Below, in pieces: positions 1 to 8,899 of a stretch of DNA of 64,000 nt. The notes beneath the pieces were generated by a model, which was given only the letters and a program-made list of their open reading frames with translations, was not told the DNA's origin and ran no database searches. The DNA is from Victivallaceae bacterium (lineage in GTDB: Bacteria > Verrucomicrobiota > Lentisphaeria > Victivallales > Victivallaceae), in the NCBI GenBank assembly GCA_016292515.1, contig JAEDIJ010000001.1:54696-118695 (forward strand). The letters run 5' to 3'. Numbering within the stretch: the first letter of the stretch is position 1; each line of letters opens with the position of its first letter. Made by a program: the position numbers and the translations under genes.

Positions 1-2004
1 GATCGCATCGCTCCCCTTTTTGCGCGAAAGCCGCTGGCTTGTCATAAAGGGTGCGGAAATATGACCGATATAGACGCCGTTTTCGGCGGCGACGTATTCA
101 AACGGCTGACCGGAAGCAAAGGTGCACCACTGCAAGGTGTCGCCGTTGCTTTTGCCGCTCATATCGGCATCGGTGTAGCCGCGCGGATCCATATAGCAGG
201 AGAAGCGGCGGGCAAAAAGCGGTTTCTCCAAACAGAGTTTCGAGGTAAATTCGACGCTCCCGATCAGCGCGGGGCATTTTTCGATCTCGATGCGGTCGCC
301 GTAACCGTAAAAAATTCTTCCGTCGAGATTGAATTTGCCGCTGACGAAACGCCACGCCATCTGCGTTTTTTCCCCGACGTAGCGGAGGACGACTTCGTTG
401 TTTTCCGCCGTCATTTTGTCAAAGTGAAGATCAAGTTTCAACTCTTTTGTCACGTCGTTGACCCCGGCGGCCTCGGCGGTTTCCGAAGTGTAACTGCGCG
501 CGGCGCCGAGCGTCTGGATCTTGGGCATTTCGGCATCGCGCATCAGAGGAAGTTTTGCCCCGGGCAAATAGAAATCGACTTTGCCATCCTTGACGACGAG
601 TTTCGCGCCGTCGGCAAAAGTGGCGGTATTGCCCGAAATCGTCGGCGCGGTCGCCGTGGGCGTGATTTCCATTTGCGGAAGGGAAACGGCGACGGAAACA
701 TCCGCAAGAATTTTGCGCTCCGGGATCGCCGCCGGACGGCGGATGAGATTTGCCGCATCAAGTTTCAGTCCGGCGCAATCATTGGCGAGCGCGACGAAGA
801 AACTCGCGCCGTACGCCCAGTTGCCGTACTCTTTCATCGATTTCGGATTGCTTTTTTCGGCATTGAAAAAGGTCACGCTCCCCTTGCCGATCTTTTTGCG
901 CACGATGTAAGGCACGACCTCATTGCCTTTTTCATCGCGGATCATGCTCAAAACTTCCGCGCCGGATACCGCCGCGACTTCGCGGTAGACGCCGTAGACG
1001 GGGAGCGTTTCGGGATAAAGTCCGAATGCCTCTCCGGCAGGGCGGTTGGCATGATAGACCTCCTGAATCGTCACGTCGTCGCCCAGAGCGACAGGGAGAA
1101 GTTCGGGGCAGTTGGAGGGCGCGTTGCGGGTGAAGAGGATATGTCCGCCGTTTTCGACGTACTTTTTGAGCGCGGAGACGCGCTCCGGCGTCAGAAGTTC
1201 CTCCAAAAGTTCCGGCTTGAAAAGGTGAAAAACGACCAAATTCTCTTTGTCGAGCGTTTCAAACGCGGGCGTGATGCCGTCAAAGGGTTGCGGCTCGATC
1301 TTGTCGACCATATGCTGTTTGATCGGCGCGCCGCTCAAACCGTCGAGATAGGGACCGTTGACGGAAGTGACTTTCGCTCCGTTTTTGGCGAAAAAGCCGG
1401 CGAATTCGCCGCCCATCCACGGACGCATCCCGCAAAAAACGAGGATCGGCACCCCCTTCCCCATCTGCGGCGCCGCCTTGATGCGGTTGCCGCGCGCGGA
1501 AACATCGCCCGTCACGACGGTTTTGAGAAGCGGCAAGTTTTCCACTTTGCCGGTATAAGTTTCCTCCCCCGTCGTCAAAATCATCGCATCGAAGCGGGTG
1601 TAAGGCGATAAGCCGACCGCCTTGACTTCAAGTTTTCCGGCGTTGAGGCGGATCTTGCGCTTGGAGCGTTGCCACGTGAAGCCGGGAGCGTCGCCCTCCG
1701 GCTTGCCGTCGCCGAAAGAACCGATTTTCAAGTGATTGATCGTCAGAACCGCTTTGCGGAAAACGTCGTTTGCCGCCCACGCGCGCACCCATACATAATA
1801 ATCGCCCGTTTCGGGGAGTTCGAGCGTCGCTTGGATCGTCGCCTTGTCGGCGTTGAACTGGACATAGTTGTTGCCGTTGGCGATGCGCCAGCCTTGCGCT
1901 TTGGCGGGCTCCTGACAATCGAAACTCTCAAATTCCGCGAGAAAACTCGCTGCGCCGAGGGTAAAGGCGGCACAACCGAGCAACGAGGCAATGATTTTTT
2001 TCAT
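1..2004 (-). CDS. Large secreted protein, GATase-like core (partial, runs off left edge)
   Basis: Open from an ATG at 2004 to the window edge (668 codons seen), so its C-terminus is missing. Residues 1-20 form a signal peptide (MKKIIASLLG...). Residues about 20-140 look like a beta-sandwich carbohydrate-binding domain (TGDYYVWVRAW). From about residue 165 follows a flavodoxin/ThuA-like glutamine-amidotransferase-type fold (GVPILVFCGMRPW, then LKKYVENGGHILFTRNAP). The central part is homologous over its length to the complete protein at 46230-49013, so about 250 residues are probably missing. It follows the GH78 gene with an ATGA overlap, so the two are translationally coupled and probably act on the same glycan outside the cytoplasm. 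The reaction is not known. A good Shine-Dalgarno (aaggag) supports the start. Confidence 0.75.
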   Translation of the reverse strand, partial: MKKIIASLLGCAAFTLGAASFLAEFESFDCQEPAKAQGWRIANGNNYVQFNADKATIQATLELPETGDYYVWVRAWAANDVFRKAVLTINHLKIGSFGDGKPEGDAPGFTWQRSKRKIRLNAGKLEVKAVGLSPYTRFDAMILTTGEETYTGKVENLPLLKTVVTGDVSARGNRIKAAPQMGKGVPILVFCGMRPWMGGEFAGFFAKNGAKVTSVNGPYLDGLSGAPIKQHMVDKIEPQPFDGITPAFETLDKENLVVFHLFKPELLEELLTPERVSALKKYVENGGHILFTRNAPSNCPELLPVALGDDVTIQEVYHANRPAGEAFGLYPETLPVYGVYREVAAVSGAEVLSMIRDEKGNEVVPYIVRKKIGKGSVTFFNAEKSNPKSMKEYGNWAYGASFFVALANDCAGLKLDAANLIRRPAAIPERKILADVSVAVSLPQMEITPTATAPTISGNTATFADGAKLVVKDGKVDFYLPGAKLPLMRDAEMPKIQTLGAARSYTSETAEAAGVNDVTKELKLDLHFDKMTAENNEVVLRYVGEKTQMAWRFVSGKFNLDGRIFYGYGDRIEIEKCPALIGSVEFTSKLCLEKPLFARRFSCYMDPRGYTDADMSGKSNGDTLQWCTFASGQPFEYVAAENGVYIGHISAPFMTSQRLSRKKGSDAI

Positions 2005-4142
2005 CGTGCAAACTCCTTTTTTGATGAATGATATTGCAAAATCAAATAACTGATGAAACTTGAAATCCCGTGACAGCAACTGGCGCGAGTGTCGTTATGC
2101 TCCCACAAAGTCCCGGTCGTTTGCGCCATCGGGAGGAAATAATCTTTGATCTCCCGGAGCATCTGCTCCTGCAAGCCGTAAGTCGCCAGCAGTTCAAGCC
2201 GGAGATAATTGCCCATAATGGCGTTGGCAAAGGCGACGTCGGGATAATTTCCCTCCGCCTTGCGCCGCGGCCCGAAATCCGCGACGAGGGTATGCCACAA
2301 TCCGGGGAATTTTTCCGGCGTCGCCAAATGGTGAAAAAAGGCGAAATACTGGCAGATCTCGCTTTTGTCGCCGGGCGCGACTTGAAGCGTACCGTCCTTT
2401 TGCCGCACGGCGTGATCGCGGAAAAAGTGACCGTCCCACGATTGCGCGAGGATTTTTTCACGCATTTCTCTTGCACGCAAACGCAACGATGTTTCGCCGT
2501 AAACTTGCGCCGCCGCGTCAAGTGCCGCCGCATAGAGCATATTGGTGGGGTAGTTGACATCCTGCGTAAAGGTGTTGGCAAGGCTCCACTCGACGAAAAC
2601 CCAGCCGGGAAGTTTTTCCAGAAGTCCGTCTTCGTTGAGGAAATGATCCATATAGCCGATGAAGTCAAAGACTTTGCCGCGCATCGCGTCGAGAATTCTT
2701 TGCCCGCCGCCGCGCTTGCGGTACTCGGCAAGTTCGAGCAAAAGCCACATTCCCCAGTTGGGGATGAATTCCCCCGTCGGGTGGTCGCCGGGGTACTCCA
2801 TCGGGAATACGCCGCGGGGCAAACCGGGATCGGCGGCGGCAAGCGCGTAATTTTCCAGAAAAAGCGTTTCAAGGAGGAGATTTCCCGTCAAACTGTGCGC
2901 GGCGCGCGACGTAAAAAAACTGTCTCCGATGTAGCCGCCGCGCTCGCGTGTCGGGCAGTCGGTCAAAACATCGACGGCGTTGGCGGCAAAGGATTCGCAT
3001 CCGGCGTCGAAAATCGCTTTCAACTCCGCGTCGTTTCCGGTAAAAAGATTTTTTTGAACGAGCGGACTCTTGTACTCGCGCAACGCGAGATCGCAGATAT
3101 CCCCCTCCCCGCCGTCGAAGAAGACTTCGGCGTACTTAAAAGCGTTGGGCTCGATCGCTTCAAGATCGTAATACCCCGGCGTCAGCAGATCCCAGAAAAC
3201 GGCGCACGTCGTTTCCAGCCGGAGCGGATCGACGCCGCCCGACGGCTCCTCCAATTCCGCAAACATCACGACCAGCCGCCCCGGTTTCGTGCAGTTGACG
3301 CGCACTTGGACAAAGCCGGTGTTGTTGATTTTTCCGGCAAAGAGCGTCGAAACAATTTCCCCCTTGTCGTCGCGCACGTAGCGGCCGAGTTCGAGAAAGG
3401 CGTTGACGTCAAGTTCTTCCTGATGATAGCCCTTGAAACCGTTTTTGCCGACCAGCGTCAGCGCGCGGTTTTGCACGCCCTGCGTGCCGCTGACGCCGAA
3501 AGCGGTGCCGGGGGCGGCGTCGGGGAGAAGTCCAGCATCTTTGCGGTAACTGCGGCGGAGCGTTTTGATTTTACGGTAACTGCGGTCGATCGCGTATTCC
3601 GGCTGCGGCACGCGTGCGGGCAAGTAAGAAACGTCCGGCGTCACTTCAAGTTCAAGTTCCGGCAAAACTCCTCTTTCGGGCGTAACGCGGTACGCCTCAA
3701 AAAAGAGCCGCTGATAACTTAAACGCGACACCTTGACGATGCGTTCGTGCGTCAGATCGAAAGCACGGAAATCTTTTCCCGTCGCGGCGACGACGGTATC
3801 GCCGATTTTGACTTCCGCCTGCAAAAAACTTGGCTGATCGAGATAATCGAAACTGTTGATATTGGCACCGGAAACTTCGATTTCAAGGTGATTTTGCACC
3901 GATCGGCAAGCAAGCGGCAACGTTTCCACCCGGAAAAACCCCTTGGGGCCGCGGGCGGGACCGTGCGCGACGAAACATCCGTTGAGTTTGACACGAAAAT
4001 AAGTCGAAGCCGTCAAAACAAGCGAAACATTCTGCCCTTTCTGCGCCGAAAAATCCGCCGTGAACAAAATGAAATCATTCATCCTGAAACGGCGTCCGGT
4101 GCCCCACACGGGGAGCGCGCTTTGAAAATAAAGATCGTTCAT
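2001..4142 (-). CDS. Alpha-L-rhamnosidase, GH78 family
   Basis: A 713-residue protein with the GH78 layout: N-terminal beta-sandwich domains (about 1-370) and an (alpha/alpha)6 barrel (about 380-690). The barrel carries the family motif DCPTRERGGYIGD near residue 395 and the late motif GTLWEHNDT...CCHG near 680. It should release terminal alpha-L-rhamnose from pectic or other plant glycans. No signal peptide is visible, so it may be cytoplasmic and act on imported oligosaccharides, unlike its secreted neighbours. The TGA stop overlaps the next ATG at 2001-2004. A second ATG 20 codons in is a possible alternative start. Assignment to family is firm; the natural substrate is inferred. Confidence 0.88.
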   Translation of the reverse strand: MNDLYFQSALPVWGTGRRFRMNDFILFTADFSAQKGQNVSLVLTASTYFRVKLNGCFVAHGPARGPKGFFRVETLPLACRSVQNHLEIEVSGANINSFDYLDQPSFLQAEVKIGDTVVAATGKDFRAFDLTHERIVKVSRLSYQRLFFEAYRVTPERGVLPELELEVTPDVSYLPARVPQPEYAIDRSYRKIKTLRRSYRKDAGLLPDAAPGTAFGVSGTQGVQNRALTLVGKNGFKGYHQEELDVNAFLELGRYVRDDKGEIVSTLFAGKINNTGFVQVRVNCTKPGRLVVMFAELEEPSGGVDPLRLETTCAVFWDLLTPGYYDLEAIEPNAFKYAEVFFDGGEGDICDLALREYKSPLVQKNLFTGNDAELKAIFDAGCESFAANAVDVLTDCPTRERGGYIGDSFFTSRAAHSLTGNLLLETLFLENYALAAADPGLPRGVFPMEYPGDHPTGEFIPNWGMWLLLELAEYRKRGGGQRILDAMRGKVFDFIGYMDHFLNEDGLLEKLPGWVFVEWSLANTFTQDVNYPTNMLYAAALDAAAQVYGETSLRLRAREMREKILAQSWDGHFFRDHAVRQKDGTLQVAPGDKSEICQYFAFFHHLATPEKFPGLWHTLVADFGPRRKAEGNYPDVAFANAIMGNYLRLELLATYGLQEQMLREIKDYFLPMAQTTGTLWEHNDTRASCCHGISSFISYLILQYHSSKKEFAR

Positions 4143-4180
4143 CGCCGAAAAAACTGTTTTGATCCGATAAAATCATATAT

Positions 4181-4209
4181 AAAATAGCACCGGACAAAAA
4201 AAAAGTCCA
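4181..4209 (-). promoter_or_regulatory. Possible promoter of the GH78 gene
   Basis: On the minus strand TGC precedes TATTTT (-10, 4181-4186), and TGGACT (4204-4209) stands 17 bp upstream. It matches the extended -10 form seen at several other promoters here. The -35 lies inside the upstream terminator hairpin, so termination and re-initiation would share sequence. Weak -35 match. Confidence 0.4.
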
Positions 4210-4230
4210 GCCGGCTGGATGAACTTTTTT
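4196..4230. terminator. Intrinsic terminator, hairpin with A and T tracts on both sides
   Basis: A perfect 14-bp palindrome (TCCAGCCGGCTGGA, 4206-4219) is flanked by an A9 tract at 4196-4204 and a T6 tract at 4225-4230. Read on the minus strand it is a hairpin followed by nine U, correctly placed 38 bp after the esterase stop codon. Confidence 0.75.
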
Positions 4231-4267
4231 CAAAACAGCACGCGGCACTTGACCGCGCAACGCACGT

Positions 4268-5464
4268 TTACTTGACGCGCGTAAAGGACGAGGAAACCGG
4301 CATCGCGCCGCCGGGATAATCGCGGTCGGTCGCGGTGAAGAAAAAGGCGGTTGCTCCGGCGGGAAGTTCCGCCGAGATCTCCGTCTTGCCGATGACGGCA
4401 CAAAGCGTTTCCCATTTGGTGTCGGGCGTGATCTTTTCCTCACGCGTGTAGCACAAATCCGCTTCCTTGATGCCATCGCCGCCGCACAGGACGGGGGCGA
4501 ACGCCACGTTGTCGCGCCGCTGACTTCCGCCTAACTTCGGCAACGCGCTGTCTCTGCCGCAAAGGTGATCGACCCAGCGGTACGCCAGAGGATAATTCGC
4601 CGCCCAGCCGCCGTGCGTCAAGCCGGGGATCGCCGCCTGATTGTCGGTCGTCGGCGTATGGTCGATGGAAGTCTGCCAGTTGACCTGTCCGAAAGCGAAA
4701 TCGTTGGGGCTGACGATCCACAGCACCGGCATTTTGATTTTTCCGACGATCAAGGCAGGATCGACGGCGGGATCGGAGAGCCGGATAAAACTCCCCGACG
4801 CGTCGGGAATGTGGAAAAATCCGCAACCGTAACAGCAGATGTACCCGGCAAAACGCGAGTCAAGCCCCGCCGTGATCAGACCGTTGACCGCGCCGAGCGA
4901 AACGCCGAGGAAAAAGATGCGGTCGGGATCGATCTCCTTTTGATCGCGCAAAAAAGTACAGGCGTGGCTGGCGCAACTCCAAATGTTTTTGATCCAGACA
5001 CGGTGCAACGCGGGGTCGCCGGACTGGAATTTCACCCCCATTTTTGCCTGCAAGGATTCGGCGACGACGGGGCGTTGCATAAATCCGGCGGAAGTTTCCG
5101 GCAGATTGCCGTAATGATCGTAAGCAATCACCGAATAACCGCGATCCGCCCATCTTTTGGCGATCATCGGGAAGCAGGTGTCGGTATTGCCGTGTTGAAG
5201 CACGATGGCGGGATAGCCTTTTTCCGGCTTGGGCGACGACGGCAGCGCAAAGTAGGCAAAGACAAACGTCTTGCTCCCGTCCGGTGCGGGCAGCGATTCC
5301 AGAAGAACGGACTGCAAACCGTCGACGTCGTATTTTTCATACCCGACGGCTTTGCGCACTTCCGGAGTACGAAAGAGTTCCTCCTCCGGCAACCATTCGG
5401 CGGCATTCAGATCCATCATCAAAACTCCCGCAAACAACGCAAATAAAACTTTTGCAAACGGCAT
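4268..5464 (-). CDS. Secreted alpha/beta hydrolase (esterase-like)
   Basis: 398 residues counted from the ATG at 5464, which has a strong aaaggag upstream; the longer open frame to 5557 has no ribosome site. It starts with a signal peptide (MPFAKVLFALFAGVLMMDLNA). The fold is alpha/beta hydrolase: the oxyanion/strand motif VLQHGNTD, the nucleophile elbow GVSLGAVNG (Ser in GxSxG, near residue 188), and a late His candidate in GLTHGGW. Its relatives include acetyl-xylan esterases and dienelactone-hydrolase-like proteins. It could remove acyl groups from the glycan attacked by the neighbouring rhamnosidase; that role is inference from context. Only 11 bp separate it from the upstream kinase gene, so they form an operon. 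Confidence 0.75.
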   Translation of the reverse strand: MPFAKVLFALFAGVLMMDLNAAEWLPEEELFRTPEVRKAVGYEKYDVDGLQSVLLESLPAPDGSKTFVFAYFALPSSPKPEKGYPAIVLQHGNTDTCFPMIAKRWADRGYSVIAYDHYGNLPETSAGFMQRPVVAESLQAKMGVKFQSGDPALHRVWIKNIWSCASHACTFLRDQKEIDPDRIFFLGVSLGAVNGLITAGLDSRFAGYICCYGCGFFHIPDASGSFIRLSDPAVDPALIVGKIKMPVLWIVSPNDFAFGQVNWQTSIDHTPTTDNQAAIPGLTHGGWAANYPLAYRWVDHLCGRDSALPKLGGSQRRDNVAFAPVLCGGDGIKEADLCYTREEKITPDTKWETLCAVIGKTEISAELPAGATAFFFTATDRDYPGGAMPVSSSFTRVK

Positions 5465-5475
5465 TATCCTCTCCT

Positions 5476-6549
5476 TTATCGGATCGACGCGTTGAGTTTT
5501 TTCATCGCGTCGAGTTGACTTTCGATCGATTCGACGAGTTTGAACTGGGTGCGGCAACGGTCGAGATTGTGATCTTCACGCTTGGTCTTGAAGTAGACGT
5601 CGCCCTCCAGATAATCGGTCAAAAAGCGGATGCCGATCTCCAACGTGATGAGTTTACCGGAAAAGGGCAGAAGTTCCTTTTCAAGCGGATTGAGGAATTT
5701 CGCCTGACTCAAATAGCCGCGGAGCAACGCTTCAAACATTTCAAAGCGCATCCCGACGAGCGAAAGATCGCGTTCGTCCTCGGCGGCGGGACTCGTCCCC
5801 GTGCGCACCATATCGCCGAAATCGTAATGCGGCAGACCCGGCATCGTCGTATCGAGGTCGATGACGCAGACGGCGCGCTGGGTGGCGGGGTCGATCAAAA
5901 CGTTGTTGAGTTTGGTGTCGTTGTGGGTCGTGCGCTCGGCAAGTTCCCCTTTTTTCTGCAAGTCGATGAGCACCGAGCAATCGGCGGCGCGGCGCATCAC
6001 GAAATCAACTTCCTTGCCGACCTTGGCAAGACGGTTGCAACGGTCGGCTTTGATCGCGGCTTCCAGATTGCGCAGACGGCTCGGCGTATTGTGGAAATCG
6101 ACGATCGTCTCGTTGAGGCGGTCGAGATCGGCGAGGTCGCACTGGAATTGCCCGAAAGCCGCCGCCGCCTGAAACGCCTGCTCCGGCGTTTCCAAGATGT
6201 CGTAGGTGCGCGCCTGATCGACGAAGTGATAGCAACGCCAGAAATTATTTTCCTCATCGCGGAAAAAAGGTTTGCCCGTTTCGCGCGCCAGCACGAGGTG
6301 AAGCGTCTTGCGGTCGCTCTTTTCGGCGGCGATCTTTTTGGCGATGTGCGCCGTGACGCGCTGAAAATTATCCATCAGCAACTCCGGCTGACGGAAAATC
6401 GAGGTGTTGAGCCGCTGGACGATGTAGGAAGTCGACGCGCAATCCATCTTGTAGGTGTCGTTGATGTGCCCGGTGCCGTAGGGGATCACGTTGACAAAAG
6501 GATCGTCGATCGCAAACGCCGCGTAGATTTTTTTCAGATCAAAAGCCAT
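5476..6549 (-). CDS. APH-fold sugar kinase, N-acetylhexosamine 1-kinase (NahK)-like
   Basis: 357 residues with the aminoglycoside-phosphotransferase/choline-kinase fold. Visible motifs are the catalytic loop THNDTKLNNVLID (near residue 209; HxD with Asn four residues on) and the metal-binding IDLDTTMPG about 20 residues later. The pattern HNDTK.NN plus DLDT.MPG is characteristic of the NahK-type N-acetylhexosamine kinases rather than antibiotic-resistance enzymes. It would phosphorylate a hexosamine or related sugar at C1 in the cytoplasm using ATP. It is the first gene of the minus-strand operon and faces the AraC/PocR gene divergently. The exact sugar is not decidable from sequence. Confidence 0.7.
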   Translation of the reverse strand: MAFDLKKIYAAFAIDDPFVNVIPYGTGHINDTYKMDCASTSYIVQRLNTSIFRQPELLMDNFQRVTAHIAKKIAAEKSDRKTLHLVLARETGKPFFRDEENNFWRCYHFVDQARTYDILETPEQAFQAAAAFGQFQCDLADLDRLNETIVDFHNTPSRLRNLEAAIKADRCNRLAKVGKEVDFVMRRAADCSVLIDLQKKGELAERTTHNDTKLNNVLIDPATQRAVCVIDLDTTMPGLPHYDFGDMVRTGTSPAAEDERDLSLVGMRFEMFEALLRGYLSQAKFLNPLEKELLPFSGKLITLEIGIRFLTDYLEGDVYFKTKREDHNLDRCRTQFKLVESIESQLDAMKKLNASIR

Positions 6550-6616
6550 TTTTCACTCCTCGTTGGTTTTGGTTTCGTTCATACTATAACGCCTCATTTG
6601 ATTTTTCACAATAGTT

Positions 6617-6647
6617 TTTTTTGCAAGTGCTATGGACTTTTTTGCAA
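6617..6647 (+). promoter_or_regulatory. Direct repeat TTTTTTGCAA with 21-bp period, candidate AraC-type operator
   Basis: Identical decamers at 6617-6626 and 6638-6647 are offset by exactly 21 bp, two helical turns, as in araI-type tandem half-sites. They lie between the divergent kinase operon (start 6549) and the AraC regulator (start 6702). Confidence 0.45.
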
Positions 6648-6701
6648 AACAAGTCTATATTAATACAAAACGGAATTTTTTCATCAACGAAAGGCTCTCT
6701 T

Positions 6702-7553
6702 ATGAATACGCGCTCCGTCGATCTCTTTTTGAGCGATGAGATCCAGGGCATTCTGGATGATTTGGCGGCATTGCTGGACGTGCGGGTGACTTTTTTCTCG
6801 ATCACGGGGGAAAGGTTGCGGCGCGGCAAGGCGATGCGCAACTGCGAATTCTGCCGCCTTGTCCAGGAGGACTTGGGCAAACTCGACAATTGCCTTTCGC
6901 TCGACCAGTTGAAACAGAGCGAAGCGGCGGAGTACCACGAAGTTTCGCTCTACCGCTGTCACGCGGGACTTTACGAGGGGATCGCGCCGATCTGCGTCCA
7001 CGGCAAGATCGCCGGATTTCTGATGATCGGGCAATTCCGGCTCGACGAAGCGAAAATGCCGGAGTGGATCGACGAAGTCGAAAACGAAGCGCAACGCGAA
7101 GCCCTGCGCAAAGCCTATGCGGAGTTGCCCTCTTTCAGCCAGAGCAAAATGGACGGCATCCTCGGACTTTTCAAGACGCTCATCGACTACATCGCGGTAC
7201 GGGAACTCGCGGTCGTTCAGGACGGCAGGTTGCGGCAGGAGATCGACCGGTACATCGAAAAAAACGCGACCGGCACCATTTTGCTGCCGGAAATGGCGAA
7301 AAAAATGCATTGCAGCGTATCGACGATCTCGCAATTTCTGCGCAAAAACTACCAGACCAACTTCAAGGAACTCGTGATCGAGTACCGGCTGAATCTGGCG
7401 GAGCGTTTCTGGAAAGCGCACCCCGATGCTTCCGTCGCCGAAGCCGCCTACGCTTCCGGTTTCAGCGACCAGTTCTACTTTTCGCGGGTTTTCCGCAAAC
7501 GGCGCGGGTTGCCGCCGGGGACATTCAGAGAGAAGCTTCGCGGTCAGAAGTGA
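6702..7553 (+). CDS. AraC-family transcriptional regulator with PocR sensory domain
   Basis: 283 residues from the ATG at 6702; the frame is open further upstream but that part reads through the AT-rich promoter. Residues about 8-175 form a PocR-type ligand domain with conserved cysteines (CEFCRLVQ; YRCHAGLYEGIAPI; HGKIAGFLMIGQ). Residues about 190-283 form the double helix-turn-helix of AraC proteins (FSDQFYFSRVFRKRRG is the typical second recognition segment). It is divergent from the kinase-esterase-rhamnosidase operon and is its most likely regulator, responding to a small sugar metabolite. The last 29 bp overlap the 3' end of the convergent acyltransferase gene. Confidence 0.85.
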   Translation: MNTRSVDLFLSDEIQGILDDLAALLDVRVTFFSITGERLRRGKAMRNCEFCRLVQEDLGKLDNCLSLDQLKQSEAAEYHEVSLYRCHAGLYEGIAPICVHGKIAGFLMIGQFRLDEAKMPEWIDEVENEAQREALRKAYAELPSFSQSKMDGILGLFKTLIDYIAVRELAVVQDGRLRQEIDRYIEKNATGTILLPEMAKKMHCSVSTISQFLRKNYQTNFKELVIEYRLNLAERFWKAHPDASVAEAAYASGFSDQFYFSRVFRKRRGLPPGTFREKLRGQK

Positions 7554-8199
7554 GGGAAAGCATCGCCTTTTCCACTTTGAGGCGGTAATTTTCCAATTCT
7601 TCGGCATTCAGCTCCGGCGGCACCGTGATCGGCGCGCCGATCGAGAGCGTGATGCGGCAAAACGGCTTCGGGATCTGAAATTTGTCCCAGCTGCGCAACT
7701 GCCAGTAACGCGAATAATTGATGATCAGCGGCACGATCGTCCCCCCGCTGTTGGAAGCCAGATGGATCGGCCCCGGTTTCAGATGATAACGCGGACCGCG
7801 CGGACCGTCGGGCGTGAAAACCACGATTTTTCCCTCATTGATTGCACGGAATGCGCCCAACTGCGCCTGCGCCCCCTTTTTCGATGAGGAGCCGCGCAAC
7901 GCGCCGATGCCGAAAAGCGAAATGAAGTCCGAGAGATACTGCCCGTCACGCGACGGACTGATGACGGCGAGCGTGCGTTTCCGCAGGAATTTCGGGAAAA
8001 CCAGCGGCAGAAAGAGCAGACGGTTGTGCCACGCGACGCCGACGATCTTATGCGGATCGCTGTTGCACTGATCGAGCGGATCATCCAGTTTGAAGCGGAA
8101 AAGCGCGTGAAAGATCAGCCACATCAGCGCGGCGGGCAACCAGTAGATCCAAATCGGAAGTTTTTTGACCTGACGGAATTGATAGACGACGGAATTCAT
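7525..8199 (-). CDS. DUF374 lysophospholipid acyltransferase family protein
   Basis: 224 residues from the ATG at 8199, chosen because caggag lies eight bases upstream and the codon overlaps the nth stop (ATGA). A hydrophobic segment near residues 15-35 (LPIWIYWLPAALMWLIFHAL) suggests membrane association. Family motifs are AWHNRLLFLP, SRDGQYLSDF, RGSSSKKGA and TPDGPRGPRYHLKPG, the set of DUF374 proteins that resemble the KDO/lipid A acyltransferases. It probably acylates a lipid precursor at the inner membrane; the substrate is unknown. It ends inside the 3' end of the regulator gene on the other strand. Confidence 0.75.
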   Translation of the reverse strand: MNSVVYQFRQVKKLPIWIYWLPAALMWLIFHALFRFKLDDPLDQCNSDPHKIVGVAWHNRLLFLPLVFPKFLRKRTLAVISPSRDGQYLSDFISLFGIGALRGSSSKKGAQAQLGAFRAINEGKIVVFTPDGPRGPRYHLKPGPIHLASNSGGTIVPLIINYSRYWQLRSWDKFQIPKPFCRITLSIGAPITVPPELNAEELENYRLKVEKAMLSLTSDREASL

Positions 8200-8834
8200 C
8201 GGGATTTTCTCCTGTAATGACATAGATCAGCGAGCGGACACACTTTGCAATCCGGCTTGCGGGCACCGCAGGTGTGACGTCCGTGCTGGATCAGCAGATG
8301 CGAAAAATTCGTCCATCGCGCGGGATCGACTTCGCGGTCGACGATTTTTTCGATCGCTTCGGGGGAATCGGTCGCCACGGCGCCGAGGCGGTTCAAGACG
8401 CGATTGACGTGCGTATCGACCGGGAATCCCGGTATCTCAAAGGCGTTGCCCAAAACCACGTTGGCACTTTTGCGCCCGATCCCGGCGAGCGTGACCAAAT
8501 CTTCCATTTTTTGCGGCACTTTGCCGTGATAGACTTCGACGATGCGTTGCGCGGCGCAATGCAGATTGCGCGCCTTGGCGGCGTAAAGTCCGAGCGGACG
8601 GATGATCTCCGAAATTTTTTCCACGGGGAGCGCCGCCATCGCTTCGGCGTCGGGCGCGAGGGCGAAAAGTTCCTGCGTTACAAGATTCACCCTTTCGTCG
8701 CGGCACTGCGCCGAAAGCATCACCGCCGCCAGCAGTTGAAAGGGTGTTTCGTGACAAAGCGGACAGCGGCATTCGCCGTAAACGGCAAAAAGCCGGTCGT
8801 AAACGGTATTCAAAAGAAGCGATTTTTTCGTCAT
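8196..8834 (-). CDS. nth: Endonuclease III, DNA glycosylase/AP lyase
   Basis: 212 residues, normal family length. It removes oxidised pyrimidines from DNA and cleaves the abasic site. The helix-hairpin-helix LAGIGRKSANVVLGNAF carries the catalytic Lys, and PVDTHVNRVLNRLG carries the catalytic Asp. The C-terminal 4Fe-4S ligand set has the canonical spacing C-x6-C-x2-C-x5-C (CGARKPDCKVCPLADLC). Its own promoter lies 27 bp upstream, and its stop overlaps the start of the acyltransferase gene. Confidence 0.95.
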   Translation of the reverse strand: MTKKSLLLNTVYDRLFAVYGECRCPLCHETPFQLLAAVMLSAQCRDERVNLVTQELFALAPDAEAMAALPVEKISEIIRPLGLYAAKARNLHCAAQRIVEVYHGKVPQKMEDLVTLAGIGRKSANVVLGNAFEIPGFPVDTHVNRVLNRLGAVATDSPEAIEKIVDREVDPARWTNFSHLLIQHGRHTCGARKPDCKVCPLADLCHYRRKSR

Positions 8835-8860
8835 TGCGGCACCTTCGTATTGCGGTGTCT

Positions 8861-8889
8861 AATATATCACAAAAACGCTCCTTTTGCAA
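8861..8889 (-). promoter_or_regulatory. Promoter of nth
   Basis: Minus strand: TTGCAA (8884-8889), 17-bp spacer, TGA then TATATT (8861-8866). It gives a leader of about 20 nt before the nth ATG. Confidence 0.65.
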
Positions 8890-8899
8890 CCGCGGCGCC

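Noticed and set aside
61..1611. 516-codon open frame on the plus strand
   Set aside because: Antisense shadow of the partial secreted-protein gene. The minus-strand translation has a signal peptide, a ribosome site and clear similarity to the 46230-49013 protein.
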